From positions 124,001 to 188,000 of the forward strand of contig NZ_SEWW01000003.1 in assembly GCF_011090385.1 (NCBI RefSeq): a stretch of 64,000 bases of DNA, in the 5' to 3' direction. The stretch is from Aquirufa beregesia. Lineage in GTDB: Bacteria; Bacteroidota; Bacteroidia; Cytophagales; Spirosomataceae. The translations under genes and the position numbers were made by a program. The stretch's first letter is position 1. The number at the start of each line of letters is the position of its first letter. Below the pieces are notes generated by a model. It was not told the origin of the DNA, did not search any database, and saw only the letters and a program-made list of their open reading frames with translations. Positions 16,077 through 24,932 of this stretch are shown piece after piece.

Positions 16077-18257
16077 ATTCTTCAAAAGGAAGTTGGTCAT
16101 CATTTGGTATAAATGATATCGGGTATTTCCTCCTGTAATACTGTGATTTTTATTAGGATAATAAAAACTTTGGAATTGCTTATTGGCCTTAATTAAAGCC
16201 TCTTGTAATGCCACCGCATTTTGAAAATGCACATTATCATCGCCTGTACCATGTACCAATAAAAGATTTCCTTTCAATTTATTGACATGGTTCACTGGAG
16301 AATTATCATCATATCCTTTGGCGTTTTCTTGAGGTGTTCTTTGGTAGCGTTCCGTGTAAATACTATCATAAAAACGCCAATTCGTTACGGGTGCCACGGA
16401 AATGGCAGCTTTAAATACATCTGCACCTTGCATGAGGCAATTAGACGACATAAATCCGCCATAACTCCATCCCCAAATACCTATTCGAGAAGCATCTACA
16501 TAAGGTAATTTAGCCAAATACTGTGTCGAGTAAATTTGATCTTGCACCTCAATTTTACCTAGATTTTGATAAGTGATTTTTTTGAAATCTACCCCACGTG
16601 CGCCAGTACCCCGATTATCCACGCAATAGATTAAGTAACCTTTATCCAATAAGGTTTGATACCAATAAAAATCGTTGCTTACCGGATAAGCGTCCAAAAC
16701 CTGTTGGCTTCCAGGACCTCCATAGACATGCATTAAAACCGGATATTTTTTATTTGGATCAAAGTTTTTAGGCTTAATGGTATATGCATTCAACTTTTCT
16801 CCATTGGCTAGGGGAATCTGGAAAAATTCCCGTGTAGAAATGGCATAATCTTGAAGCTGCTGTTTTAATTTATTGTTCTCTTCCAACACACGAATTAAGG
16901 TGCCTTGACTGCTCTTTAAGCTGATTTGTAAAGGTTCTTTAGCAGAACTAAAGTACAGCATGTAAAATGAATAGTCCGGACTGAAGTTAGCCGTATTTGT
17001 ACCAGCATGTGGAGAGATCATTTGGAAGTTTGACCCATCCAATTGAATCTTATATAGCTCTCTCTGAATGGCAGATTTAGCAGCGGCATTGAAATAAAGT
17101 GTTTGACTTTTTTCATCATAACCATAAAAATCATCCACATCCCAATTGCCTTTTGAGATAGGATCGACTTTGCCTGTGGCAATTTCAGCGACATATAAAT
17201 GCTTAAATCCAGATTTTTCTGAGGAGAAAATAAATCGCTTTTGATCAGCTAAATAGGTGATGTCATTTCCTATGAATTCAATTTCCAAAGAGGTAGAACT
17301 TCTTTCTTCATAAATCATTTTAGATGATCCATCCTTTGCCGAAGCATGAAGGATTTCCATGTGATTTTGCAAACGATTTAAGCGAATGAAAGAAACCCAA
17401 TCTGAACTGGCTGTCCATTTCATTCGTGGAATGTATTGACCTTTATCTTTACCTACCTGAATGGGAATGTTTTTTTGGCTAGCTAATGAATACACGCTAA
17501 GACTTACAATGGAATTGGCTTCACCTGCTTTAGGGTATTTAAAACGGTAATCTTTTGGATATAATTCCCCCCACACCTGCATGTTGTATTCAGGAACCTT
17601 GGTTTCATCAAAGGTATAATAGGCTATTTTTTTACTATCTGGCGACCATTGAAAGGCCTTAGCAAAGGAAAATTCCTCTTCATATACCCAGTCGCAAGCG
17701 CCATGAATAAGGTGATTGAATTTCCCAGAAGTGGTGATTGCTTTTTCTTTTCCAGAAATCAAATCCACTAAAAAAAGATTGTTATCTCTCACAAAAGCCA
17801 CTTTTTTGCCATCTGGAGAAAAGCTGGCATACATTTGTTTTCCAGCCTTAGATAATGGAGTAATGGATTTGTTTTGACGGTCAAAAATGAAATTGTTTTC
17901 CTTAGAACTTCGGCGATAAATTTGTTCTGACTCGGTGGAAATCAAGATTTTTAGTTCGTCTGATGAAAGACTAAATGATTCAACTATTATCTTTTTACCC
18001 ACCACTTGGTGAATATCTTCATCAAAAAGCACTTCTGAGTTTTTAGGATCTATGACCGAATATTTGATGATTTTGCCCTCTTTTAACTCGGTATAATGTT
18101 GGCCGTCCTTAGTCCAATTGAGGTTTTGAATGCTTTTTTGCCGAAAAGTATAATTTTGCCAAACATCTTCTAAACTAACATTTTTTTGGGCCATGCTCAC
18201 ATGAGCCAATAGGAAAATAACAGCGAAGCTGATAATGCGGTAAAAACGTAGAATCAT
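16071..18257 (-). CDS. S9-family dipeptidyl peptidase IV
   Basis: Exported serine peptidase removing X-Pro or X-Ala dipeptides from peptide N-termini. The 728-residue protein has a signal peptide (1-23, ending MAQ), a beta-propeller with the DPP-IV double-Glu motif DWVYEEEF, and a C-terminal alpha/beta hydrolase domain: nucleophile in GWGWSYGGFMSS-type context near 597, Asp in HGTGDDNVHF near 674, His in KNHSITGG near 704. All catalytic residues are intact. It lies 8 bp behind a lipoprotein gene in the same direction, so the two probably share a transcript. Confidence 0.94.
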   Translation of the reverse strand: MILRFYRIISFAVIFLLAHVSMAQKNVSLEDVWQNYTFRQKSIQNLNWTKDGQHYTELKEGKIIKYSVIDPKNSEVLFDEDIHQVVGKKIIVESFSLSSDELKILISTESEQIYRRSSKENNFIFDRQNKSITPLSKAGKQMYASFSPDGKKVAFVRDNNLFLVDLISGKEKAITTSGKFNHLIHGACDWVYEEEFSFAKAFQWSPDSKKIAYYTFDETKVPEYNMQVWGELYPKDYRFKYPKAGEANSIVSLSVYSLASQKNIPIQVGKDKGQYIPRMKWTASSDWVSFIRLNRLQNHMEILHASAKDGSSKMIYEERSSTSLEIEFIGNDITYLADQKRFIFSSEKSGFKHLYVAEIATGKVDPISKGNWDVDDFYGYDEKSQTLYFNAAAKSAIQRELYKIQLDGSNFQMISPHAGTNTANFSPDYSFYMLYFSSAKEPLQISLKSSQGTLIRVLEENNKLKQQLQDYAISTREFFQIPLANGEKLNAYTIKPKNFDPNKKYPVLMHVYGGPGSQQVLDAYPVSNDFYWYQTLLDKGYLIYCVDNRGTGARGVDFKKITYQNLGKIEVQDQIYSTQYLAKLPYVDASRIGIWGWSYGGFMSSNCLMQGADVFKAAISVAPVTNWRFYDSIYTERYQRTPQENAKGYDDNSPVNHVNKLKGNLLLVHGTGDDNVHFQNAVALQEALIKANKQFQSFYYPNKNHSITGGNTRYHLYQMMTNFLLKNL

Positions 18258-18265
18258 ATGGGTAT

Positions 18266-18820
18266 TTAGTCTTGAAAAATCACGATGGGACTAGTCTCAA
18301 TCGTGTTGCTTTGATGAAATGCTTTGTCTTTAATAGATATTCGGAAGGCCAGTGTGTCGTTTTTTTCGGTGAATTGAGGTGAATAACCTTTGTAAAAAGC
18401 GTACACAAACTGGGTGGAATAGGAAATGGATCCTTCGATAGGACCTGGTTTTTGATCTGGTTTAAAGGGGAAATTCATTAAGCCACCCAATTTTGGACTA
18501 AAAGTTACGGGAATGAATTTGCCATTTTTCTTCAATAACACATCTACCTCAAAATTTCGGTAATCTTTGTATTTGGGATCTGAGTTTTTTTCTGCGGTGG
18601 TAATTCCTAAATCACCGTCTCCATCTTGGAATTTGATGGTCATCACCACGGAATCAATTTTGGCTTTTCCTCCAAAACCATCATTACTTATCTTGGTAAT
18701 TTTTTTAATCGACTCAAATTCAATATTGGGTGTAGTACCATAATCAGGTTCTTGAACACAGGCAATGAATGCCCAAGTGCACAATGCTGTGATGATGAAG
18801 AGACTACCTAGTTTAATCAT
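18266..18820 (-). CDS. Putative lipoprotein of unknown function
   Basis: 184 residues beginning MIKLGSLFIITALCTWAFIACVQEPDYG, a lipoprotein-like signal with the modified Cys probably in AFIAC (position 21). The rest is beta-rich, with FQDGDGDLGITTAEKN, an acidic Asp/Gly loop that could bind calcium. I do not recognise the family beyond an impression that similar lipoproteins are common in Cytophagales. It is the first gene of a two-gene unit with the DPP-IV peptidase and divergent from the LuxE-like gene. Confidence 0.75.
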   Translation of the reverse strand: MIKLGSLFIITALCTWAFIACVQEPDYGTTPNIEFESIKKITKISNDGFGGKAKIDSVVMTIKFQDGDGDLGITTAEKNSDPKYKDYRNFEVDVLLKKNGKFIPVTFSPKLGGLMNFPFKPDQKPGPIEGSISYSTQFVYAFYKGYSPQFTEKNDTLAFRISIKDKAFHQSNTIETSPIVIFQD

Positions 18821-18864
18821 GAAGATTCAATGGTCATTAGAAGCGTAAAGTTAATGATTTGCAT

Positions 18865-18872
18865 TAATTTTG
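18865..18872 (+). promoter_or_regulatory. Bacteroidota -7 box TAATTTTG for the LuxE-like gene
   Basis: An exact TAnnTTTG match ends 21 bp before ATG 18894. The tracked TTG start at 18870 lies within the box itself and is therefore not a usable start on this transcript. Confidence 0.6.
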
Positions 18873-18893
18873 TGCATAATTTCAAAAAAAGCT

Positions 18894-19973
18894 ATGCAGA
18901 GTGGAAACGAAGATTGGGAAAGCCTTTCTTTGAGTTTGAAGAATCGAGTCAATCAGATGCAACATGCTGATTTTGACAACCTCGCTTTGGATATTTTTCA
19001 CTATCAATCTGTCCACAATCCATTATATCATTTGTATGTAGGTTTATTGGGGGTAGATGCTGCTAGCATTACGAAAATTTCAGAGATCCCTTTTTTACCC
19101 ATTGAGTTATTTAAAAATCACTTAGTTCAATCGGGCTTTGCACCTATTTTATTTCAGTTTGAGAGTTCCGGAACTACTGGTCAAATTCCTTCTAAACATA
19201 TCGTATGTGATCCAGGATTTTATCAAGTCCAAGCCCAAAGGATTTTTGAGGCAAATTATGGATCATTGACAGACTACCACATTTTTGCGCTTTTACCCTC
19301 CTATCTCGAAAGAAGCAGCTCTTCTTTGGTCTTTATGATGGATTATTTTATCAAGCAGTCGGGATCGGAGCTAGCGGGGTTTTATTTGAATCAATACGAT
19401 GCCTTGGTAGATAATTTGAAAGCTGCGCTGCTGACTGACCGAAAGATTTGGTTGATGGGTGTCACTTTTGGTTTATTGGATTGGGTAGATACAGGTCAGG
19501 ATTTTACGTTTTGGAAAGATGCCGTTGCATTTGGTCGAGTGATGGTCATGGAAACAGGAGGTATGAAAGGGCGGCGGGAAGAGTGGTTACGAGAAGAGGT
19601 CCATGCCTTTCTTCAGGAGAAAATGTATTTGCCTCAGATTGCTTCGGAATATGGAATGACGGAATTATTTTCTCAAGCTTATGCTGATAAAGAGGGTATT
19701 TTTACACCGGGAATCAGCATGCGGGTGCTTTTGAGGGAAGTCAATGATCCCTTTGGACAAGTGACTCAAGCTGGTCGTGTGGGAGGTATCAAGGTTATTG
19801 ATCTAGCCAATATCGATTCATGTGCCTTCATTGAAACCAAGGATTTAGGTTCTTTGGAAGCCGATGGAATTCGATTTAAGGTATTAGGCCGTTTTGATAA
19901 TTCGGAACAAAGGGGTTGTAACCTGATGTTAGCTCAAGGATGGGGAACCAGCCAAGAGGAGCCATCTTCATAG
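18894..19973 (+). CDS. LuxE-like acyl-protein synthetase / adenylate-forming protein
   Basis: A 359-residue member of the LuxE branch of adenylate-forming enzymes, which activate fatty acids as acyl-AMP and pass them to a Cys or carrier. FESSGTTGQIPSKH near 97 is the nucleotide-binding loop, ETGGMKGRREEW near 220 and SEYGMTELFSQAY near 253 are core motifs, and the C-terminal part has LGRFDNSEQRGCNLM. No luciferase or LuxCD genes are nearby, as is usual for Bacteroidota members, so the acyl acceptor is unknown. Start chosen by the promoter at 18865. The 3' end overlaps the convergent moaE by 40 bp, an unusually long overlap. Confidence 0.8.
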   Translation: MQSGNEDWESLSLSLKNRVNQMQHADFDNLALDIFHYQSVHNPLYHLYVGLLGVDAASITKISEIPFLPIELFKNHLVQSGFAPILFQFESSGTTGQIPSKHIVCDPGFYQVQAQRIFEANYGSLTDYHIFALLPSYLERSSSSLVFMMDYFIKQSGSELAGFYLNQYDALVDNLKAALLTDRKIWLMGVTFGLLDWVDTGQDFTFWKDAVAFGRVMVMETGGMKGRREEWLREEVHAFLQEKMYLPQIASEYGMTELFSQAYADKEGIFTPGISMRVLLREVNDPFGQVTQAGRVGGIKVIDLANIDSCAFIETKDLGSLEADGIRFKVLGRFDNSEQRGCNLMLAQGWGTSQEEPSS

Positions 19974-20353
19974 AACTCATTTTTCCAAATAGGAACTTCT
20001 TCTTTTAGTCGGTCTATCAACCACTGGCAGGCCTGAAACGCTTCTGCCCGGTGTACGCAAGTCACGCCTATTAATACAGCTATATCTCCAATTTGTAAAG
20101 GGCCAGTTCGGTGTGCCATGACCACTTTTTGGATGGGCCATGTTGAACCAGCTTGATCAATTAATAAGTTAATTTGTTTCACGGCCATGGGAGGGTAGGC
20201 TTCCATATCCAGCGATTTCACGTCTTTATTTTGATTTTTATTTCGAATGGTACCGATAAACAAACAAATCCCTCCGGCAATATCATCTTGCAAAAAGGGG
20301 TAAAATGCATCCAGTTGGATGGCTTGCTCTAGTAAAGCCACTTTTCTTTCCAT
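19934..20353 (-). CDS. moaE: Molybdopterin synthase catalytic subunit
   Basis: Transfers sulfur from MoaD thiocarboxylate to precursor Z to make molybdopterin. The 139-residue protein has the family motifs GICLFIGTIRNKN, LDMEAYPPMA, AHRTGPLQIGD and the active-site lysine region VPIWKNEFYEDGSSW. It begins 1 bp past the folA stop, so it is probably translated from the folA transcript. No moaD, moaA or moaC is in the window, so the rest of the pathway must be elsewhere. Confidence 0.95.
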   Translation of the reverse strand: MERKVALLEQAIQLDAFYPFLQDDIAGGICLFIGTIRNKNQNKDVKSLDMEAYPPMAVKQINLLIDQAGSTWPIQKVVMAHRTGPLQIGDIAVLIGVTCVHRAEAFQACQWLIDRLKEEVPIWKNEFYEDGSSWLVPHP

Positions 20354-20354
20354 G

Positions 20355-20846
20355 TTATTGGATTCTTTGGTAAGTTAAAAAACTGTATTGGTAGGGGTTT
20401 TTTTCATCGGTAATACCTCTTTCTGTCTGTATGATTTCCCAATCTTTGCTGGAAAGTTCAGGGAAAAAGGTATCTCCATCAAAATAATCATGCAAGCGAG
20501 TGAGAATGACTTGGTCAGCAATCTCCATGGCTTGTTTATAAATTTCGGCCCCGCCTACGACGAAAATATCATCTCTGGATAAGCTTTTAGCTTTTAAAAT
20601 GGCTTCCTCTAAGGAATGGCAAAGAATAATTCCTTCACTAATGATTTGGTTTTGCCTACTGATCACGAAGTTGTTTCGGTTGGGTAAGGCTTTACCAATG
20701 GAATCAAAGGTTTTTCTACCCATGATGATGGAATGCCCGGCGGTCAAATTTTTGAAGTGCTTTAGGTCAGCCGGTAGGTGCCAAATGAGTTGATTGTTTT
20801 TGCCAATGACGTTTTTTTCATCACAAGCCACGATTATTTTGATCAC
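20355..20846 (-). CDS. folA: Dihydrofolate reductase
   Basis: Reduces dihydrofolate to tetrahydrofolate with NADPH. I start at GTG 20846 (IKIIVACDEKNVIGKNNQL), giving 163 residues, the normal length. The tracked ATG 34 codons upstream adds an N-terminus with no DHFR similarity and would place the -7 box inside the gene. IWHLPADLKHFK contains the substrate Asp position, IIMGRKTFDSIGKALPNR the NADPH site, and FVVGGAEIYKQA the second glycine motif. It leads a two-gene unit with moaE and is divergent from carB. Confidence 0.93.
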   Translation of the reverse strand: MIKIIVACDEKNVIGKNNQLIWHLPADLKHFKNLTAGHSIIMGRKTFDSIGKALPNRNNFVISRQNQIISEGIILCHSLEEAILKAKSLSRDDIFVVGGAEIYKQAMEIADQVILTRLHDYFDGDTFFPELSSKDWEIIQTERGITDEKNPYQYSFLTYQRIQ

Positions 20847-20863
20847 GGGATTTCTATTTTTAT

Positions 20864-20871
20864 CAAAATTA
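20864..20871 (-). promoter_or_regulatory. Bacteroidota -7 box TAATTTTG for folA-moaE
   Basis: Read on the minus strand the 8-mer is an exact TAnnTTTG, ending 17 bp before GTG 20846. This supports the GTG start. Confidence 0.55.
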
Positions 20872-20977
20872 CGGGAAATAATGGGACGAAAAGAAATCAA
20901 ATTAGGGAAAAGGCCTATGTGCTTAAAATTCCTGATTTTTATTTTCAATAACGTTTCCCAATTTGGGCTTCAACTAC

Positions 20978-20985
20978 TAACTTTG
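20978..20985 (+). promoter_or_regulatory. Bacteroidota -7 box TAACTTTG for carB
   Basis: Exact TAnnTTTG 69 bp upstream of the carB GTG, with a TTTC 20 bp farther upstream as a possible degenerate -33. The leader would be about 60 nt and holds no hairpin that I can recognise. Confidence 0.45.
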
Positions 20986-21054
20986 TACAATTTTTGAGCC
21001 TAAGTGTAAAGGTCTAAAAATTTGTTTTCTATTGATACAAAATAAATTAATCCC

Positions 21055-23883
21055 GTGCCAAAAGATTTATCTATCCGTTCCGTTCTGATTATCGGTTCTG
21101 GTCCTATTGTAATTGGTCAAGCCTGTGAGTTTGATTATTCTGGTTCTCAAGCAGCTCGTTCATTGCGAGAAGAAGGAATCGAAGTGATTCTGATCAATTC
21201 CAACCCTGCCACCATCATGACGGACCCTATGAACGCCGATCATGTGTATTTGAAGCCATTAGATAGAGCTTCCATCATTCATATTTTGGAGAGGCATAAA
21301 GTAGATGCTGTGTTGCCGACTATGGGGGGACAAACAGCTTTGAACTTGGCTATCGATTGCGATGAAGCAGGAGTTTGGGAAAAATACGGAGTAAAAATTA
21401 TCGGGGTTGATATCAAGGCCATTGAGACGACAGAAGATCGGGAGAAGTTCCGTTTGAAAATGTTGGAATTGGGGGTGGGTGTGTGCAAAGGAAGAACCGC
21501 TCGTTCTTTCCTAGAAGGAAAAGAAATTGCTCAAGAAACAGGTTTCCCTTTAGTTATTCGTCCTTCATTCACCTTGGGTGGAACGGGTGGAGGTTTCGTG
21601 AATGAGCCTAAAGACTTTGATGCGGCTTTGAACAAAGGTTTGCATGCTTCGCCAACCCATGAAGTATTGATTGAACAGTCCATTATGGGCTGGAAAGAAT
21701 TTGAATTAGAGTTGTTGCGTGATAATTTAGGTAATGTTATTATTATTTGCTCCATTGAGAATTTTGACCCAATGGGTATACATACAGGAGATTCTATCAC
21801 GGTAGCTCCCGCCATGACTTTGCCAGATACCGTATACCAACGTATGCGTGATATGGCCATCATGATGATGAATGCCATTGGTAAATTTGCGGGTGGTTGT
21901 AATGTACAGTTTGCCTTACATCCTGAAACAGATGAAATCATTGCAATTGAAATCAACCCACGTGTTTCTCGTTCTTCTGCCTTAGCTTCTAAAGCTACGG
22001 GTTACCCGATTGCTAAAATTGCAGCCAAAATGGCGATTGGATATAACTTAGATGAGTTAACCAATGCCATTACAGGAACTACTTCGGCCTATTTTGAGCC
22101 GGCTTTAGACTACGTGATTGTGAAGGTTCCTCGTTGGAATTTCGATAAATTTAAAGGCGCTGATCGTTCATTAGGTCTTCAAATGAAGTCGGTAGGAGAA
22201 ACCATGGGTATTGGTCGTAATTTCCAAGAAGCTTTACAAAAGGCTTGTCAATCATTGGAAATCAAACGAAATGGTTTAGGTGCTGACGGAAAAGAATTGA
22301 GAGATCAAGATGCCATCATGCATTCTTTGGCTAATCCTTCTTGGAACCGCTTGTTCCACGTTTATGACGCCTTTAAAATGGGTATTTCTTTCAAGACTAT
22401 TCAACAATTGACGAAAATCGATAAATGGTTTTTAAATCAAATTGAAGATTTGGTACGTGTAGAAAAAGAAATTGAACGATATACTTTAGCTACTATTCCG
22501 ACAGATTTATTGGAAGAGGCGAAGCACAAAGGATTTGCCGATCGTCAAATAGCTCATGCGATGCGTTGTTTAGAATCCGAGGTGTATGATAAGCGTAATA
22601 GCTTAGGAATTAAGCGTTTATACAAATGTGTAGATACTTGTGCGGCAGAATTTGAAGCAAAAACACCTTATTATTATTCTACATTTGGTCAAAGTACCGA
22701 CTCCATGGATAATGAGTCCAAATCTTCTGACCGTAAAAAAGTAGTGGTTTTGGGTTCTGGTCCTAACCGTATTGGTCAAGGTATTGAATTTGATTATTCT
22801 TGTGTGCACGGAGTCTTAGCAGCTAAGGAAGCGGGTTATGAGACCATCATGATTAATTCGAATCCAGAAACAGTTTCTACGGATTTTGATATTGCAGACA
22901 AATTATATTTTGAACCGGTATTCTGGGAGCACGTGTATGACATCATTCAACACGAAAAACCAGAAGGGGTGATTGTGCAGTTGGGTGGTCAAACGGCTTT
23001 AAAATTAGCGGAAAAATTATCTAAATATGGTATTAAAATCTTGGGAACCTCATTTGAAGCCTTAGATTTGGCGGAGGATCGGGGAGCTTTCTCCAGTCTT
23101 TTGAAAGATTTAGGTATTCCTTATCCTAAATTTGGGGTTTGTGAAGATGCTGATAATGCCGTGCTTTTAGGTCGCGAGTTAGGTTATCCATTATTAGTGC
23201 GTCCAAGCTATGTGTTGGGAGGTCAATCCATGAAGATTGTGATTAACGAGCAAGAATTGGAGCAACATGTAGTGGATATTTTACGCGATATTCCAGGAAA
23301 TAAAATCTTGTTGGATCATTTCTTAGAAAATGCGATTGAAGCGGAGGCAGATGCCATTTGTGATGGAGAAGATGTGTACATCATTGGTGTGATGGAGCAT
23401 ATTGAGCCAGCTGGAATTCACTCGGGAGACTCACATTCTGTCTTACCTCCATTTGATTTATCAGAAAACGTGCTCAAGCAAATTGAAGACCATACCAAGA
23501 AAATTGCGGTGGCTTTAAAGACCAAAGGATTGTTGAATATCCAATTTGCTGTTAAAAATGAAGTGGTATACATCATTGAAGCTAACCCTAGAGCTTCAAG
23601 AACGGTCCCATTCATTTGTAAGGCTTACCAAGAACCTTATGTAAATTATGCGACGAAGGTGATGCTTGGAGATAAAAAAGTAAAAGATTTTAACTTCCAG
23701 CCCGTTAAGAAAGGATACGCAATTAAGATTCCTGTATTTTCTTTCAATAAATTTCCGAATGTCAACATGGAATTAGGTCCCGAGATGAAATCTACGGGGG
23801 AAGCCATTTATTTCATTGATGATTTGAAAGATGAATTTTTCAGAAAGGTGTATGGGGAACGAAATTTATATTTAAGTCGTTAA
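21055..23883 (+). CDS. carB: Carbamoyl-phosphate synthase large subunit, without C-terminal regulatory domain
   Basis: Makes carbamoyl phosphate from bicarbonate, ammonia and 2 ATP for arginine and pyrimidine synthesis, with CarA (not in the window). GTG start: no ATG is available before the conserved RSVLIIGSGPIVIGQACEFDYSG. The first ATP-grasp unit spans about 1-400, the oligomerisation region about 405-550, and the second synthetase unit begins KVVVLGSGPNRIGQGIEFDYS near 565. Catalytic ATP-grasp motifs such as NPRVSRSSALASKATGYP and NPRASRTVPFICKA are intact. At 942 residues it stops where the roughly 130-residue MGS-like allosteric domain of E. coli CarB (1073 residues) would start. Confidence 0.96.
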   Translation: MPKDLSIRSVLIIGSGPIVIGQACEFDYSGSQAARSLREEGIEVILINSNPATIMTDPMNADHVYLKPLDRASIIHILERHKVDAVLPTMGGQTALNLAIDCDEAGVWEKYGVKIIGVDIKAIETTEDREKFRLKMLELGVGVCKGRTARSFLEGKEIAQETGFPLVIRPSFTLGGTGGGFVNEPKDFDAALNKGLHASPTHEVLIEQSIMGWKEFELELLRDNLGNVIIICSIENFDPMGIHTGDSITVAPAMTLPDTVYQRMRDMAIMMMNAIGKFAGGCNVQFALHPETDEIIAIEINPRVSRSSALASKATGYPIAKIAAKMAIGYNLDELTNAITGTTSAYFEPALDYVIVKVPRWNFDKFKGADRSLGLQMKSVGETMGIGRNFQEALQKACQSLEIKRNGLGADGKELRDQDAIMHSLANPSWNRLFHVYDAFKMGISFKTIQQLTKIDKWFLNQIEDLVRVEKEIERYTLATIPTDLLEEAKHKGFADRQIAHAMRCLESEVYDKRNSLGIKRLYKCVDTCAAEFEAKTPYYYSTFGQSTDSMDNESKSSDRKKVVVLGSGPNRIGQGIEFDYSCVHGVLAAKEAGYETIMINSNPETVSTDFDIADKLYFEPVFWEHVYDIIQHEKPEGVIVQLGGQTALKLAEKLSKYGIKILGTSFEALDLAEDRGAFSSLLKDLGIPYPKFGVCEDADNAVLLGRELGYPLLVRPSYVLGGQSMKIVINEQELEQHVVDILRDIPGNKILLDHFLENAIEAEADAICDGEDVYIIGVMEHIEPAGIHSGDSHSVLPPFDLSENVLKQIEDHTKKIAVALKTKGLLNIQFAVKNEVVYIIEANPRASRTVPFICKAYQEPYVNYATKVMLGDKKVKDFNFQPVKKGYAIKIPVFSFNKFPNVNMELGPEMKSTGEAIYFIDDLKDEFFRKVYGERNLYLSR

Positions 23884-23901
23884 TAGACAAAAAATAGAAA
23901 C

Positions 23902-24150
23902 ATGTTAAAGATTCTCGGACTTATTTTCTTGTTTATCTACGTCATTAGGCCCTTGTTCAAATTGCTGTTTAAGAGTTATATCATTACTCAAGTACATAGA
24001 CAGCAATCTGAACAGGCATATCGACAAAAAGAGGCTAAAAGGGAAGGAAGCATTGATGTAGATTTCGTTCCACCTCAAGCTAAATCTAAGCCTCGGTCGA
24101 CTAAAGTAGACGACAGTGATTACGTACCTTTTGAAGAGATTAAGGAATAA
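23902..24150 (+). CDS. DUF4834-family small membrane protein
   Basis: 82 residues: one N-terminal hydrophobic helix (3-24), an amphipathic basic stretch (RQQSEQAYRQKEAKREG), and an acidic tail ending DDSDYVPFEEIKE. This is the pattern of the Bacteroidota DUF4834 family, whose function is unknown. It starts 18 bp behind carB in the same direction and is probably co-transcribed. Confidence 0.8.
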   Translation: MLKILGLIFLFIYVIRPLFKLLFKSYIITQVHRQQSEQAYRQKEAKREGSIDVDFVPPQAKSKPRSTKVDDSDYVPFEEIKE

Positions 24151-24170
24151 ATAGTATTTTTTGTATTTGT

Positions 24171-24200
24171 AAACCGATTTTGAGGTTTTTCGGTTTTATC
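24171..24200 (+). terminator. Possible terminator behind the carB unit
   Basis: AAACCGA and TCGGTTT form a 7-bp stem around a 12-nt loop, followed by a short T-rich stretch. The long loop and weak tail make it a modest candidate. Confidence 0.4.
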
Positions 24201-24242
24201 TTGTTTACATTGTTTAAACCTAATGATATTTTATTTGCCTAA

Positions 24243-24563
24243 ATGAGGAATTTATTAACGTGGTGTTTTTTCTTGCTTGCCGTTTTGATGATAAACGACA
24301 GCCTGATTTTGAGCACGGTAAAAAATACTCATGAGCCCTCAAAAGTTTGGATAGATCAGTTCTCTGACATCAATACAGCGGGTCAATCATCCGACGAAGT
24401 TCAAGATATGGAAGAAGAAGGTTTTGCTTTTCTTCTCCAGCCTGCCTCCCATATTAAGTTATTTCAAGTGAATCAATCGGAATTAGTCGTTCAATTAAAG
24501 GCTAATCCATATCAGGACATCTCCTTGGACATGATTTACCCTCCTCCTCAATTGTCGGCCTAA
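24243..24563 (+). CDS. Small protein with N-terminal hydrophobic segment, unknown function
   Basis: 106 residues with a leading hydrophobic stretch (residues 3-26) that could be a signal peptide or anchor, an acidic middle (SSDEVQDMEEEG) and the tail YPPPQLSA. I do not recognise it. It sits 92 bp behind the DUF4834 gene and 93 bp ahead of the next small gene, in the same direction as the RND efflux operon. Composition is like its neighbours. Codon structure and a hydrophobic leader support it being real. Confidence 0.5.
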   Translation: MRNLLTWCFFLLAVLMINDSLILSTVKNTHEPSKVWIDQFSDINTAGQSSDEVQDMEEEGFAFLLQPASHIKLFQVNQSELVVQLKANPYQDISLDMIYPPPQLSA

Positions 24564-24656
24564 ATCCGCACAATTAGAAATAAAACGAAACAAAATCATT
24601 TCTTGTAACAGGTGAGTGGGGCTTTTAGCTTCCACGCATCTATTAATTTGAATCGT

Positions 24657-24932
24657 ATGAAATTTTTCGTGTTAATTCTATGTGTTGGCTGTGCACACAT
24701 AGGGATTAGCCAAGTCCCGGCTAATTATAAAGCTCAGCTAAATAAAAATATAAAGTCCGAAGCTAAAGTTATTCAAGTCATCGATAAAGGTTATTCTCAG
24801 CAAACTAGTCATGAGACTCCTAAGTACAGAAAAAGAGAGACATTGATCGAACAAAAAGTAGCTGTTAGTAAAGGATTAGTACGAAGTTCTTATAAACACC
24901 AGGCTGTAGCCTTAAAAAAAACAGTAAAATGA
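24657..24932 (+). CDS. Small exported basic protein coupled to the RND adaptor gene
   Basis: 91 residues from ATG 24657: signal peptide MKFFVLILCVGCAHIGISQ, then a strongly basic mature chain rich in Lys and Gln, ending KKTVK. I prefer this ATG to the tracked start 45 bp upstream because the signal peptide begins here. Its TGA overlaps the ATG of the RND adaptor gene (ATGA), which indicates translational coupling and a shared function with the pump. I know no family for it. Confidence 0.6.
   Translation: MKFFVLILCVGCAHIGISQVPANYKAQLNKNIKSEAKVIQVIDKGYSQQTSHETPKYRKRETLIEQKVAVSKGLVRSSYKHQAVALKKTVK

Noticed and set aside
20388-20997. Plus-strand ORFs opposite folA
   Set aside because: They are antisense shadows of a clear DHFR gene, with no features of their own.
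21279-23615. Minus-strand ORFs within carB
   Set aside because: Mirror frames of a highly conserved gene; no independent start signals.
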